Assembly (NCBI RefSeq): GCF_003335045.1 | Contig: NZ_QOZG01000012.1 | Location: forward strand, 1 to 64,000 | Source of the DNA: Paramesorhizobium salinisoli | Lineage (GTDB): Bacteria; Pseudomonadota; Alphaproteobacteria; Rhizobiales; Rhizobiaceae | Length of the DNA: 64,000 nt | Direction: 5' to 3' | Part shown: positions 9,150-17,147 of the stretch, one piece after another | Position numbering within the stretch: the stretch's first letter is position 1 | Layout: the number at the start of each line of letters is the position of its first letter | Notes under the pieces: model-generated | The model's input: only the letters and a program-made list of their open reading frames with translations | Told to the model about the DNA's origin: nothing | The model's database searches: none | Program-made: the position numbers and the translations under genes

Positions 9150-9292
9150 GTGCGCATGGGGAATGGCGGAATTAGAGTGTGACGTGAGTTCGCGATTGTC
9201 GCGTCTCATGGGCGGTTATGGCGGAGGAGAGCAAACTGCACGGAGCAACCTTCATTTTCACGTTGCTGGTCGAGGCGAAAGCGGCGTCATGA
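9150..9292 (+). pseudogene. 3' remnant of a second histidine kinase gene
   Basis: The stretch before the first response regulator is a degraded copy of the end of the kinase gene just upstream. Nucleotides 9205-9292 resemble 8958-9051. In one frame they still read GATFIFTLLVEAKAAS and stop, against GTTFIFTLPVEANAAV in the intact kinase. The upstream part is shifted out of frame. Its stop codon overlaps the ATG of the regulator at 9289, the usual coupling of a kinase-regulator operon. So the regulator at 9289 may once have followed its own kinase. Confidence 0.7.
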
Positions 9293-9936
9293 TGGTGGAT
9301 GACCAAATTGTCTTCATTGTGGACGACGATGAACGCATTCGGGAGGCGCTTAGTAATTTGCTTGCCTCACATGGCATGCGCGCCGTCGTGTTCGGATCGG
9401 CCAGTCACTACATCAGCGCGGTCAAGCCGGACATCCCCGCCTGCCTCATCCTCGATGTCGAGTTGCCGGACATCAACGGCCTCGATCTGCAGAGGCAGAT
9501 CGCGGAGGGTGATCATCCGCCGATCGTTTTCATAACGGGACATGGCGACATCCCATCCTCGGTGCGCGCGATCAAGCACGGCGCCGTGGATTTCCTGACG
9601 AAGCCTTTCCGCGATGCGGACCTCATAGCCGCGATCCACGCGGCGATCGTCCAGGATCGGGAAAAGAGATCGGAACGGGCGGAACTCGGCGTGCTGAGGC
9701 AACGTTATCTTGACCTAACGCCCCGGGAACGTGAGGTGCTGCCGCTGGTGGTGAGCGGCCTTCTCAATAAGCAGGCGGCGGCCAAACTGGGAATCAGCGA
9801 GGTCATGCTGCAAATCCATAGAAGGAACGTCATGCAGAAAATGGCAGCGGCGTCGCTCGCCGATCTCGTACGTATCGCGGAGCGATTGGAAATTCCGATC
9901 ACCCATTCGCGCCGAGCGGGAGGGAGCTTAGCGTGA
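9289..9936 (+). CDS. FixJ-family response regulator (receiver + LuxR-type HTH)
   Basis: The 215-residue protein has a receiver domain with acidic pocket VDDDE, phosphoacceptor Asp56 in LILDVELPD, FITGHGDIPSSV (Thr switch) and FLTKPF (Lys). A LuxR/FixJ helix-turn-helix follows (LTPREREVLPLVVSGLLNKQ). The recognition helix region reads LGISEVMLQIHRRNVMQKM, whereas the FixJ norm is EVTVKLHRGNVM, so DNA recognition may differ. The start is at one of two adjacent ATGs (9289 or 9292). It overlaps the next gene by four bases (GTGA). Confidence 0.88.
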   Translation: MMVDDQIVFIVDDDERIREALSNLLASHGMRAVVFGSASHYISAVKPDIPACLILDVELPDINGLDLQRQIAEGDHPPIVFITGHGDIPSSVRAIKHGAVDFLTKPFRDADLIAAIHAAIVQDREKRSERAELGVLRQRYLDLTPREREVLPLVVSGLLNKQAAAKLGISEVMLQIHRRNVMQKMAAASLADLVRIAERLEIPITHSRRAGGSLA

Positions 9937-10310
9937 GCAAGCAAAGACCTGACGTGGCGGTAGTCGATGATGATCCAAGACTGCTCGAATCGCTGCAGGA
10001 ACTTCTGGAGTCAGCGGGCTACGCTGCGCACAGCTTCTCGTCGGCGAGATCACTGCTCGTCAGCGGGCTGTCGGGCATAGATGTGCTCATCACCGACATC
10101 GGCATGCCTGGCATGGATGGCTTTGAACTTCATGATCTCGTGAAGAAAGCACGTCCGGAACTCCCGGTGTTCTTGATCACCGGCCGCCACGAGATAGCGG
10201 ATCAGGACCGCGCCCAGAGTATTCGCGGTTTCTTCCGCAAGCCTTTCGATGCCCAGGCCCTTCTTGCGGCCGTCGGGGATGCTTTACACGATCGAGAAAA
10301 TGGAGGGTGA
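9933..10310 (+). CDS. single-domain response regulator
   Basis: This 125-residue receiver-only protein starts at a GTG that overlaps the stop of the previous regulator (GTGA). It has the acidic pair in VVDDDP, phosphoacceptor Asp55 in LITDIGMPG, threonine in LITGRHE and lysine in FRKPFD. It has no output domain, so it may act as a phosphate sink, a shuttle or a partner-binding switch between the large kinase and the two FixJ-type regulators on either side. The overlap with both neighbours indicates tight translational coupling. Confidence 0.85.
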   Translation: MSKQRPDVAVVDDDPRLLESLQELLESAGYAAHSFSSARSLLVSGLSGIDVLITDIGMPGMDGFELHDLVKKARPELPVFLITGRHEIADQDRAQSIRGFFRKPFDAQALLAAVGDALHDRENGG

Positions 10311-11017
10311 GCATGAGAATCGACCAGCCGCTCCCGCGGAGATCAGCGCCGCAATCACAACTGCGGAGAAATGAACCGGAGCAGCCGCTCGTCTTCATTG
10401 TCGATGACGATACCTCTGTCCGGGAGGCACTGTCGGAGTTGATCCTGTCGGCAGGGCTTCAGCCAGTCTGCTTTGCCTCGACCCGCGAATTGCTTGACGC
10501 CGACATATTGGACAGCCCCGGCTGCCTGATCCTCGATGTGCGCATGCCGGGAGCGAGCGGCCTCGATCTCCAGCATCATCTTGCCAAGAACGGTAATCCC
10601 AAGCCAGTCATCTTCGTGACCGGGCATGGTGACATTCCAATGACTGTCCAGGCGATGAAAGCCGGCGCCGTGGACTTTCTCACCAAGCCAGTGCGGGACC
10701 AGACATTGCTCGACGCTGTGATTAAGGGCATTGCGATAGATGCCGCGCGGCGGGCGGAAGCAGCGGTCGTCAAACGCAATATCGAGCGGTTCGAGACGCT
10801 GACGCCGCGCGAGCGCGAGGTTCTGCATGAGGTGGCACGCGGACGCCTCAATAAGCAGATTGCCTTCGACCTCGGCATCAGTGAAGTGACAGTCAAACTG
10901 CATCGCGGCAATGTCATGCGCAAGATGGAGGCCGCTTCCATCGGCGATCTGATCCGCGCATGGGAAACACTGCCCGCGCCGATGCGTGAGGCCGGCGCAA
11001 TCAAGGCATTGGTCTGA
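10307..11017 (+). CDS. FixJ-family response regulator (receiver + LuxR-type HTH)
   Basis: The 236-residue regulator starts at a GTG at 10307, overlapping the previous stop by four bases; an ATG at 10313 is an alternative. After a 25-residue basic leader comes a receiver with Asp77 in LILDVRMPG, VTGHGDIPMTVQAMKAG and FLTKPV. The FixJ helix-turn-helix follows (LTPREREVLHEVARGRLNKQ; LGISEVTVKLHRGNVMRKM). It is a close paralogue of the regulator at 23112-23762 in the second signalling cluster, so the two clusters may share targets. Confidence 0.9.
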   Translation: MSMRIDQPLPRRSAPQSQLRRNEPEQPLVFIVDDDTSVREALSELILSAGLQPVCFASTRELLDADILDSPGCLILDVRMPGASGLDLQHHLAKNGNPKPVIFVTGHGDIPMTVQAMKAGAVDFLTKPVRDQTLLDAVIKGIAIDAARRAEAAVVKRNIERFETLTPREREVLHEVARGRLNKQIAFDLGISEVTVKLHRGNVMRKMEAASIGDLIRAWETLPAPMREAGAIKALV

Positions 11018-11119
11018 ACGATCCCTGCGGCGGTCAAGACGGATTGCCTAGCGCCGGAAGAGCGGTGCAAATGAATAATGATACTTCGGTGTCCCTGCAA
11101 TGTGCTGCCTTCAACCGTG

Positions 11120-11367
11120 GGAAGTTTACCACTTCCGTTTACGAGCGAGTGACGAGTGAATGAAGCGCAGATTGCATCGAACACATAACCAGTGAGTGTC
11201 GCCAGCCGAGCCAATAATTGTCGGTCCGCTTCAGTAAACGCGGCAGTATCGTACTTGTCCGAGAATGGCAGCATCCCGTAGTTGCGCTCGTTCAGCCCAA
11301 TGACCGGCGCAGCTAGCCAACCGCGTATGGGCGGATGCGTATCTGCCTGGTTGCCAAAGCCTTCCAC
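11120..11367 (-). pseudogene. GAF-domain fragment of a decayed sensor protein
   Basis: On the minus strand the frame from 11367 reads ...IRGWLAAPVIGLNERNYGML..., then an F-S-D-K-Y-D segment and FTEADRQLLARLATLTGYVF. This is the C-terminal half of a GAF domain as found in sensor kinases and cyclases (GWLAAPL-GRDGRNLGL-QLSDKYDG-FTEEDE). Beyond about 11150 the similarity ends, and no kinase or output domain follows. The rest of the 11018-11527 gap shows nothing I recognise. It looks like a breakpoint scar. Confidence 0.6.
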
Positions 11368-11527
11368 TCAGGGTGTGCTCCGAGTGTCGCCTGTGTGAAG
11401 CGCATGGGTTTGTTCGCAGCAATGGGCCAAACAGTGGATGCCGTAGCCGAGGGCAGGAGTGCGATATTTCAAACCACGTCCTTCCGCAATCGCCACGAAG
11501 CGGGCGCGGTGATGCAGAGTTAGGGCT

Positions 11528-11959
11528 TTATGCTTTCGTGCGATCGATGCGGGCGCCGCCACGACGGAAAAGTGGCAATGCTTCGTCGGCCAGGCGTTGC
11601 ATGAACTGCTTGCTGAAGCGGCCAATCGAATCCTGATTGACATCGAGAGAATAGGATCGCTCTACGATGTCGTAATTGTATTCGCTGACAATGACCCAAC
11701 CACCTTTCCATTCCTTGAGACCGGCGCGGCGGCATTCGATCTGAGGAAGTTCGATGGCAAGCTGGTCGGCTTTGGGAGGAGTTGCAGAGACTGCTAGAAG
11801 ACCGACATGTGTCAAGCCGTTGGCACTTTTGAGGACCGTGAGGACACAGACCGGTCGAGACTTCTCGCCGTCCTTCCGACCCAATTCGAGCTGCCATTTA
11901 AAAACATAGTCATAATAGAAGATATTGCCGTGTTTCAGCAGGTCGGCCTTATTCCTCAT
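11528..11959 (-). CDS. toxin-like protein of a type II pair, possibly PemK/MazF-related
   Basis: The 143-residue protein starts MRNKADLLKHGNIFYYDYVF and continues with LGRKDGEKSRPVCVL. The G-x-I-x-x-Y-D and K-x-RP-x-x-V-L pattern recalls PemK/MazF ribonuclease toxins, but the similarity is weak and I infer the family mainly from context. Its ATG at 11959 overlaps the stop of the upstream antitoxin gene by 11 bases, the usual toxin-antitoxin coupling. If it is MazF-like it would cleave RNA. Confidence 0.6.
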   Translation of the reverse strand: MRNKADLLKHGNIFYYDYVFKWQLELGRKDGEKSRPVCVLTVLKSANGLTHVGLLAVSATPPKADQLAIELPQIECRRAGLKEWKGGWVIVSEYNYDIVERSYSLDVNQDSIGRFSKQFMQRLADEALPLFRRGGARIDRTKA

Positions 11960-12203
11960 AGCCTTCCCCCGTCGCCAGTCGCTCAAGATCGGCGGCGAAC
12001 GCATCAGCCAGATCGTCAGGAGTTTCGCCCACGGCATAGACTCTACGGGGATCGCCGGCTCTGCGGAGGTGGTCATATTGTTCTGCGGTCATGAGGACGA
12101 ACTTTCTTTTTCCGCGACGGGTGATGTCGACTGGCGCAACGTAGGCTGCTTCGACGACTTCGCCGGATTTGTTGCTAAGATCCGTGAGGGAAAAGCTGCG
12201 CAT
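11949..12203 (-). CDS. Phd-like antitoxin of a type II toxin-antitoxin pair
   Basis: From the ATG at 12203 the 84-residue protein reads MRSFSLTDLSNKSGEVVEAA and then IT-RRGKRKFVLMTAEQYD. This is the Phd/YefM prevent-host-death fold: an N-terminal DNA-binding dimer ending in a beta strand where the protein blocks its toxin. CAGGAG lies upstream at a good distance; the longer frame to 12275 has no such site. Upstream, an 8-base palindrome TTAGCTAA (minus strand, about 12247-12254) could be part of the operator. The downstream gene overlaps by 11 bases. Confidence 0.75.
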   Translation of the reverse strand: MRSFSLTDLSNKSGEVVEAAYVAPVDITRRGKRKFVLMTAEQYDHLRRAGDPRRVYAVGETPDDLADAFAADLERLATGEGYEE

Positions 12204-12404
12204 GATGCCACGCTCCTGATATTGACCTGACCACATCTTAGTGATGTTAGCTAAAATGTGCAAGACGAAAGGCACATTGCGGCCTCCATGCCGTGCAGAA
12301 TATCCAGATTATCCATATAGATGCTAAATCGTGGGATATGCAGCAGCGGAGGGAGCTAGGCAGTGCCAGCGCCGCCTTGCACCAGTTCGTAGTTCTGGAT
12401 GGGG

Positions 12405-12436
12405 GATCGCCGGCCGGGGAGGGGCGGCCGGCGATC
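12405..12436 (-). terminator. strong hairpin 3' of the haloperoxidase-like gene
   Basis: A perfect 12-base-pair inverted repeat (arms GATCGCCGGCCG at 12405-12416 and CGGCCGGCGATC at 12425-12436) surrounds an 8-base G-rich loop. It lies about 28 bases after the stop codon of the minus-strand gene that ends at 12464. No run of T follows on the minus strand, so it may stabilise the message end or need Rho. Confidence 0.55.
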
Positions 12437-12463
12437 GGGCATTGGCTTCAGCGGAGGAGGAGC

Positions 12464-13294
12464 CTATGCCTTTAGGAAAGCGAGAAGGTCGGAATTTACC
12501 ACATTGGCGTGCGTGGTGCACATGCCATGTGAGAGGTCCTCGTAAACCTTGAGCGTGCTGTTTTTCAGAAGCTTTGCTGATAACGGCGCGGAACCGGCAA
12601 ACGGCACGATCTGATCATCCTTGCTGTGCATGACGAGCGTCGAAATGTCGATGACCCTGAGATCCTCGGTGAAATTGGTCTCCGAGAACGCCTTGATGCC
12701 ATCATAGTGTGCCTTAGCACTGCCCATCATGCCTTGCCGCCACCAGTTCTGGATGACGCTCTGAATGGGTTTTGCGCCCGGCCGGTTGAAGCCATAGAAC
12801 GGACCTGATGGGAAATCGACATAGAACTGCGTACGGTTATCAGCCAACGACTTGCGGAGTCCATCGAACACCTCAATCGGCAGCCCGCCGGGATTGGTCG
12901 GCGTACTAGCCATGATAGGCGGTACCGCGCCGATGAGGACGAGCTTTGCTGCGCGCTCATTGCCGTGGCGGGCGATATAGCGGGCGGCTTCGCCGCCGCC
13001 GGTAGAATGTCCGATATGGATGGTAGTCCTGAGGTCGAGATGTTCAACCATGGCTGCCACGTCACCGGCATAATGGTCCATGTCGTGACCATCACTCACC
13101 TGCGCAGAGCGACCGTGGCCGCGCCGGTCGTGGGCGATAACGCGATACCCTTTTTCGAGGAAATAGAGCATCTGCGTATCCCAGTCGTCGGCGCTCAGCG
13201 GCCACCCGTGATGGAAAACGATCGGCTGGGCATCCTTCGAACCCCAGTCCTTGTAATAAATTTCCGTACCGTCCTTGGTGGTGATCGTGCTCAT
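12464..13294 (-). CDS. cofactor-free haloperoxidase-like alpha/beta hydrolase
   Basis: The 276-residue protein belongs to the non-haem chloroperoxidase / perhydrolase-type alpha/beta hydrolases (CPO-L, CPO-T type). It shows FHHGWPLSADDWD in the oxyanion region, the nucleophile elbow GHSTGGGE with Ser97, the acid Asp227 in KDDQIVP and His256 in LSHGM: a full Ser-Asp-His triad. Such enzymes hydrolyse esters and, with carboxylates, make peracids from hydrogen peroxide. The start at 13294 follows AAGGAAC; an ATG two codons earlier (13300) is possible. A paralogue lies at 27952-28788. An NmrA-like remnant lies just upstream, mirroring the arrangement at 27.9-29.9 kb. Confidence 0.88.
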   Translation of the reverse strand: MSTITTKDGTEIYYKDWGSKDAQPIVFHHGWPLSADDWDTQMLYFLEKGYRVIAHDRRGHGRSAQVSDGHDMDHYAGDVAAMVEHLDLRTTIHIGHSTGGGEAARYIARHGNERAAKLVLIGAVPPIMASTPTNPGGLPIEVFDGLRKSLADNRTQFYVDFPSGPFYGFNRPGAKPIQSVIQNWWRQGMMGSAKAHYDGIKAFSETNFTEDLRVIDISTLVMHSKDDQIVPFAGSAPLSAKLLKNSTLKVYEDLSHGMCTTHANVVNSDLLAFLKA

Positions 13295-13306
13295 AGTCAA
13301 TGTTCC

Positions 13307-13457
13307 TTTGTCTGAACGGTCACGCCAGCCGTCGCTTCCGCTGTGAGCAGGTTTCGAGCGGAGGTCTCGAAGAATTCTAGAACGGCATTGTCCTCAGACG
13401 AGGGCGAATTCGCCAAATCGATGACAAAGTGGGTTCTTGCGAGAGCCTCGGCCATCC
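13307..13457 (-). pseudogene. remnant of an NmrA-like SDR gene
   Basis: On the minus strand from 13457 the frame reads MAEALARTHFVIDLANSPSS, then EDNAVLEFFETSARNLLTAE and ATAGV, and stops after VQTKEH. This is a middle piece, about 50 codons, of the NmrA-like proteins at 2344 and 29146 (VVIDLANSPSFEDKAVLEFF). The nucleotide-binding N-terminus and the C-terminal half are gone. It lies directly upstream of the haloperoxidase-like gene, where the intact SDR sits in the second copy of this pair. Confidence 0.75.
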
Positions 13458-13472
13458 ATCGGCCGGCTCGCG

Positions 13473-14258
13473 TCACGGTGCCTTCGCAGCCTCTTCGATG
13501 AGCGCAGCGACTTCGCCGGGATGCGAGACCATCAAAGCGTGGGATGCGCCGTCAATGACAATGGTTTTGACCGCATGCGCGCGGTCGGCCATGAATTTCA
13601 TGACCGCCGGCGGTATATTTCGATCAGCCGATCCGTAGATCGCGTAGGACGGGATTGTCTTCCAGGAGGCGGCGTTCGAGGGCTCCGCCAGGGCAGCTTC
13701 TGTCACAGGACGTTGGGTTGCCGCCATCAGGTTGGCCCGCGCCGCCGGTACATCGGCTGCGAACTGCTCGTGAAACTTTTCCTGCTGGATGTAAAGCTCC
13801 TTTCCTCCGTCAGGTCGTGCCAACGGCAGAAGGGCGTCGCTCAGGGTGCTGCCTGGGAACTGTCCTGAAAGCGAGAGGCTGGACTCACCGGTGTCCGGCG
13901 CGAAACCGGCCACATAGACCAGCGCCTTCACATTGCTCTTTCCGTGGGCTGCTTCGGTGATGACCGGGCCACCATAGGAGTGGCCCACCAGGACGACCGG
14001 TCCTTGGAGGGATCGTATAACGGACGATACAGCCGCCGCGTCGCCTGCAACGCTGCGAAGCGGATTAGCCGCGGCGATAGTGCGGTAGCCATGCCTGTTG
14101 AGTTGGGCGATGACATCGTTCCAGCTCGACGATTCTGCAAAGGCCCCGTGCACCAGCACGATCGTCGGTTTGGTCTGATGATCTGCGGCTTGCACCATCG
14201 CGGTATCCGACACGCTAGAAGCGTAAACGAGGGCTAGAACTCTGATGATCTTGTGCAC
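13473..14258 (-). CDS. exported alpha/beta hydrolase (serine type)
   Basis: From a GTG at 14258, preceded by AGGAGA six bases away, the 261-residue protein has an N-terminal signal (KIIRVLALVYASSVSDTAMV) and then an alpha/beta hydrolase fold. It shows LVHGAFAESSSW, the nucleophile elbow LVGHSYGGPV and DGASHALMVSHPGEV with the catalytic histidine. It resembles the pyrethroid-hydrolase-like / EstC group of short esterases. The product is probably periplasmic. The frame is open to 14291, but the GTG has the better ribosome site. Confidence 0.8.
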   Translation of the reverse strand: MHKIIRVLALVYASSVSDTAMVQAADHQTKPTIVLVHGAFAESSSWNDVIAQLNRHGYRTIAAANPLRSVAGDAAAVSSVIRSLQGPVVLVGHSYGGPVITEAAHGKSNVKALVYVAGFAPDTGESSLSLSGQFPGSTLSDALLPLARPDGGKELYIQQEKFHEQFAADVPAARANLMAATQRPVTEAALAEPSNAASWKTIPSYAIYGSADRNIPPAVMKFMADRAHAVKTIVIDGASHALMVSHPGEVAALIEEAAKAP

Positions 14259-14677
14259 GTGTCTTCTCCTGTTGTGGCGGTCATCCGACATCCAGGAGAA
14301 TGCGCCAACTCGATGCGCGAACCTATTAAACGGACGGATCGGTCATACAATGCGAAGGTCTGGGACTGATGCATCGAGAGAGTAGGAAGTTTTAGTCCGC
14401 GAAGGGCGCCACACGGTATTCCCAGGCCGGCCCGGGACAAAGATATCAGCGGGAAAATTTCAGGCGCTGCGTAAGGCTGGGCTGGCTGTCCCATCGCCAG
14501 ACGGGGCTATCACGCGCCGCGGCCATATGGTGCACCATTCACCGAGACTACAGCAAGACCTATACCGCGGTATGGCTCACTCTCCTCCTCGATCCGATCG
14601 ACCGCAAATGCCTTCCTGGATAACGTCTTTCCCTATGACTACAGCCGTCGAGTGTCACCGGGAAAAGAGGATGTGAA
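14259..14677. other. gap between divergent genes, no gene recognised
   Basis: About 420 bases separate the exported hydrolase (minus) from the orphan kinase (plus), so promoters for both should lie here. Open frames on both strands are short and show no family resemblance. Confidence 0.5.
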
Positions 14678-15436
14678 TTGTCACACGTAGAAACAGACCA
14701 AATATGGTCGGCGACCATGTCTTTGAATCGGAACAGCAATGTTGCCATTTATGGCCGACCTGTGGAGCAGGCGAAAGCTGGCGTCGTTCACGATCTGGGC
14801 AATCTCATCCAGATCGCGGTATCGGCGTTAAACCGCATTTCCTGGGACTCAGGTGTCTCAATCGCCCCGGCGCTCGAGCCCGTTATCGCAAGTGCCAGGA
14901 CGGCGCTTGATCAAGCTGGCGCGCTTGTCCGGGAAACGATTGGAGAAGCCCAAGAGAGTGATCGTGAAAATGAATATGCAAGCGTAAGTGCCTGCCTGAC
15001 TGAAGTTGAGACCCTCATCCGGTGTGCATGGGACAACATCCATCTGGAGGTCCGCGTCGGGCCAGACCTGCCTTCCGTGAAATGCGATCGCCTTAGCTTG
15101 CAAGCGGCCGTTTTGAATCTGGTCCTCAACGCGCACGACGCGATGCCTGAAGGCGGCCCGATCTCGATTGATGCGATGGCCACCCTTCAAGGCTCCAAAG
15201 AAACGCTGATCGAACTTCGTGTCGCAGATAGCGGCATTGAAATGGCGCAGGAAACCATGGCCCACCCCTTCGATCCCCTTTTCACCACAAAGGTTACTGA
15301 CTTGGGCAGTATCGGCTTACCAACAGTGAAGCGCTTCGCCGACAAATTTGGCGGAAGCGTAGATGTTGAGAACACGCTTGGGGCAGGCACAACCGTGATA
15401 TTGCGGTTGCCCACAGCCCGGAGAGTGGACCGATGA
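14678..15436 (+). CDS. small orphan histidine kinase, HDxxN type
   Basis: The protein has up to 252 residues and no sensor domain. It has a DHp-like helix with VVHDLGNLIQIAVSAL, where the usual HExxN is HDLGN as in the HDFNNLL class. The HATPase domain has an N box (NLVLNAHDAMPEGG), LFTTK and GSVDVENTLGAGTTVILRLP. The G1 box reads VADSGIEMA: the glycine of DxGxG is replaced by glutamate, which could weaken ATP binding. The start is uncertain: TTG at 14678 follows AGAGGA, and an ATG lies at 14717. It overlaps a short downstream frame by four bases. Confidence 0.75.
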   Translation: MSHVETDQIWSATMSLNRNSNVAIYGRPVEQAKAGVVHDLGNLIQIAVSALNRISWDSGVSIAPALEPVIASARTALDQAGALVRETIGEAQESDRENEYASVSACLTEVETLIRCAWDNIHLEVRVGPDLPSVKCDRLSLQAAVLNLVLNAHDAMPEGGPISIDAMATLQGSKETLIELRVADSGIEMAQETMAHPFDPLFTTKVTDLGSIGLPTVKRFADKFGGSVDVENTLGAGTTVILRLPTARRVDR

Positions 15437-15600
15437 GCCAGGCCGCGCTGAAACGGAGTTCACAAACGGGTCCCAAGGCCAAAGAGAATATTCAGCTAAA
15501 GGTTGATAGAGGTCCGGTTTCGGGCCGCAGGCTCGCTTCCCATCAACGCGGTGGTGCCCCCAATTCATCAGAGCCGCGGCGCGAATTCTCTTGCGCTTAG
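15433..15600 (+). CDS. short hypothetical protein, 55 residues
   Basis: The ATG overlaps the stop of the orphan kinase (ATGA), the coupling seen between cotranscribed genes. The product (MSQAALKRSSQTGPKAKENI...) is basic, serine-rich, without membrane segments or recognised motifs. It could be a real small partner, or the scrambled start of a lost response regulator gene. Only its position argues that it is translated. Confidence 0.3.
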   Translation: MSQAALKRSSQTGPKAKENIQLKVDRGPVSGRRLASHQRGGAPNSSEPRREFSCA

Positions 15601-16458
15601 TGATCTGCTCGAAAGTGGCCGCTCTCGATAATATAGGGACCTCGATCTGCGGTAGGACGGCCTCGTCGGTGATATTGAAGGCGGATTGATCGTCAGATCC
15701 CGCTCCTCGGGATCGGAGCCGCTTCTCTTTGTGAGCGAAATAGCTGCCGCTTTCGACGAATTCTAGCGTTCTTGGACAAGACGCAGTATCAGGAACGACC
15801 GGACTGCTTCTGCGGCCGCGCGAGGAAATCGCTGTTTGTTAGGATGCGTTTGATGATCTCATCCGTGATCTCGCGGTATTCGGCCAGTGGGCTTTCGGCC
15901 TCGAGAAACGCACATCATCGGGTTCGAATTGATCGCGATGAACGCGCGCTGCCCGCTGAATTTCCCCGGACCGCTGTGAGGTATGTTTAAGCAGGCATCA
16001 CAAACTGCGTGCCGGTCCTTCTGGGCGAATGCATTCTCAGCCGCCGTGATCAAGCTGATATCGGCTTAACATTCACAATCAGTTCCGGGTGTTGCCCTAT
16101 CCAGCGGTGTCGGGCCGGACCATGCTGAGAAGAACGCGCAACATGTCCTCTTCCCATTTGATGTAGAAGCCACGGCTCCTTTCGCGCCCTTGCGGGTATC
16201 AGTCCCAAATGCCTGGAAAGACGCGCAGGCCAAAGGTCAAGCATTTAAGGCCTGGTCAATAAGACTGGATGAGCGATCATGCCGTGCCCAGGTACTTCGA
16301 TGCCTTCTATCATCATCGCGCGCAGCAGCCCTATACCTTAGCATCGTCCAACAGATGCCTGCGTAGAATAGGCGAGTGCGTCGGACTGGCCCATTCTCTA
16401 TGCACCGGTCACCCCAGCATTGATGGAGAGAGGTGGCACGGACTGAAAGGAGATAAAG
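15601..16458. other. 860-base decayed region with frameshifted coding scraps
   Basis: No intact gene is visible. On the minus strand from about 16053 a frame with AFAQKDRHAVCDACLNIPHS, GPGKFSGQRAFIAINSNP is open. It appears to continue after a frame change near 15915 as an LAEYREITDEIIKRILTN stretch, so a single decayed gene of 80-90 codons is likely. I cannot name its family. The rest (16060-16440) shows no convincing frame. An AAAGGAG at about 16447-16453 belongs to the next gene. Confidence 0.4.
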
Positions 16459-16815
16459 ATGAGAGATGAAGTACCAAGCAAGGGGTTGGAGTGGACCAAC
16501 CTTATACTGGGCGCAGGTCTGGCCTGTGCTGCGTTCATGTTCGCCGGGCTGCCTGCCGCAGCTTGGAACGCCGGGATCATCGGCACGCTGATCGTGTGCT
16601 GCTCGGCTATGGCGCTCTATCGCTACGAGGCTTGGACCGAATGGTCCAATCTCATTCTGGGCTGCTGGACGGTGATCGCCCCATTCCTGCTCGGCTTCGG
16701 ATCGGCGCAAACGCCCATGTGGACGCACGTCGTGGTTGGGCTGTGTGTTGCGACCATCGCTGCCATGCAGCTTGCGGCTAGTCGCAAGGCGCAGGGGTCT
16801 TTGAGCACCAAGTAA
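16459..16815 (+). CDS. SPW-repeat integral membrane protein
   Basis: The 118-residue protein has four predicted membrane helices arranged as two SPW-type repeats. Each repeat opens with a Trp-containing motif (EWTNLILGAGLA and EWSNLILGCWTVIAPFLLGF). SPW-repeat proteins are small membrane proteins of unknown function found in many soil bacteria. AAAGGAG precedes the ATG at a good distance. A weak hairpin (GGACGG paired with CCGTCC at about 16828-16860) may end transcription. Confidence 0.85.
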   Translation: MRDEVPSKGLEWTNLILGAGLACAAFMFAGLPAAAWNAGIIGTLIVCCSAMALYRYEAWTEWSNLILGCWTVIAPFLLGFGSAQTPMWTHVVVGLCVATIAAMQLAASRKAQGSLSTK

Positions 16816-16925
16816 GGCCAAGCAGCGGGGACGGATTCCGGAACTGTCTCGGAACCGTCCCAGATGCTTCGGCGGATTCCGATCGCAGTCGCTGCGCGAG
16901 CCCGAACCGCTTATGGGAAAAGATT

Positions 16926-17084
16926 ATGCATCCGACGAGCTCCGAACCAACACTCGAAGAAATGCTAGCCGACCCGATCATCCAACTCGTGATGAGGTGT
17001 GACAACGTCGTCGCGGAAGACGTACGGCGGGTCATTCATGAGGCTTGGGAGACACATCGACGTCGAGACGTACCGGTCGAATGC
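16926..17084 (+). pseudogene. short hypothetical gene, apparently without its own end
   Basis: The frame from the ATG at 16926 begins MHPTSSEPTLEEMLADPIIQ and continues LVMRCDNVVAEDVRRVI. This resembles small rhizobial proteins of 50-70 residues with an LADPI-x-x-x-M start. It has no stop where such a protein would end; the frame stays open antisense across the whole tetR gene to 17840. I read this as a short gene that lost its 3' end at a junction near 17085-17150. The limits are estimated. Confidence 0.35.
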
Positions 17085-17147
17085 CGCATTGGCACTCCGC
17101 CCAGTCGCCTTACAAATCGCCCGATGCCGAAGACCGCAACAGGCATT

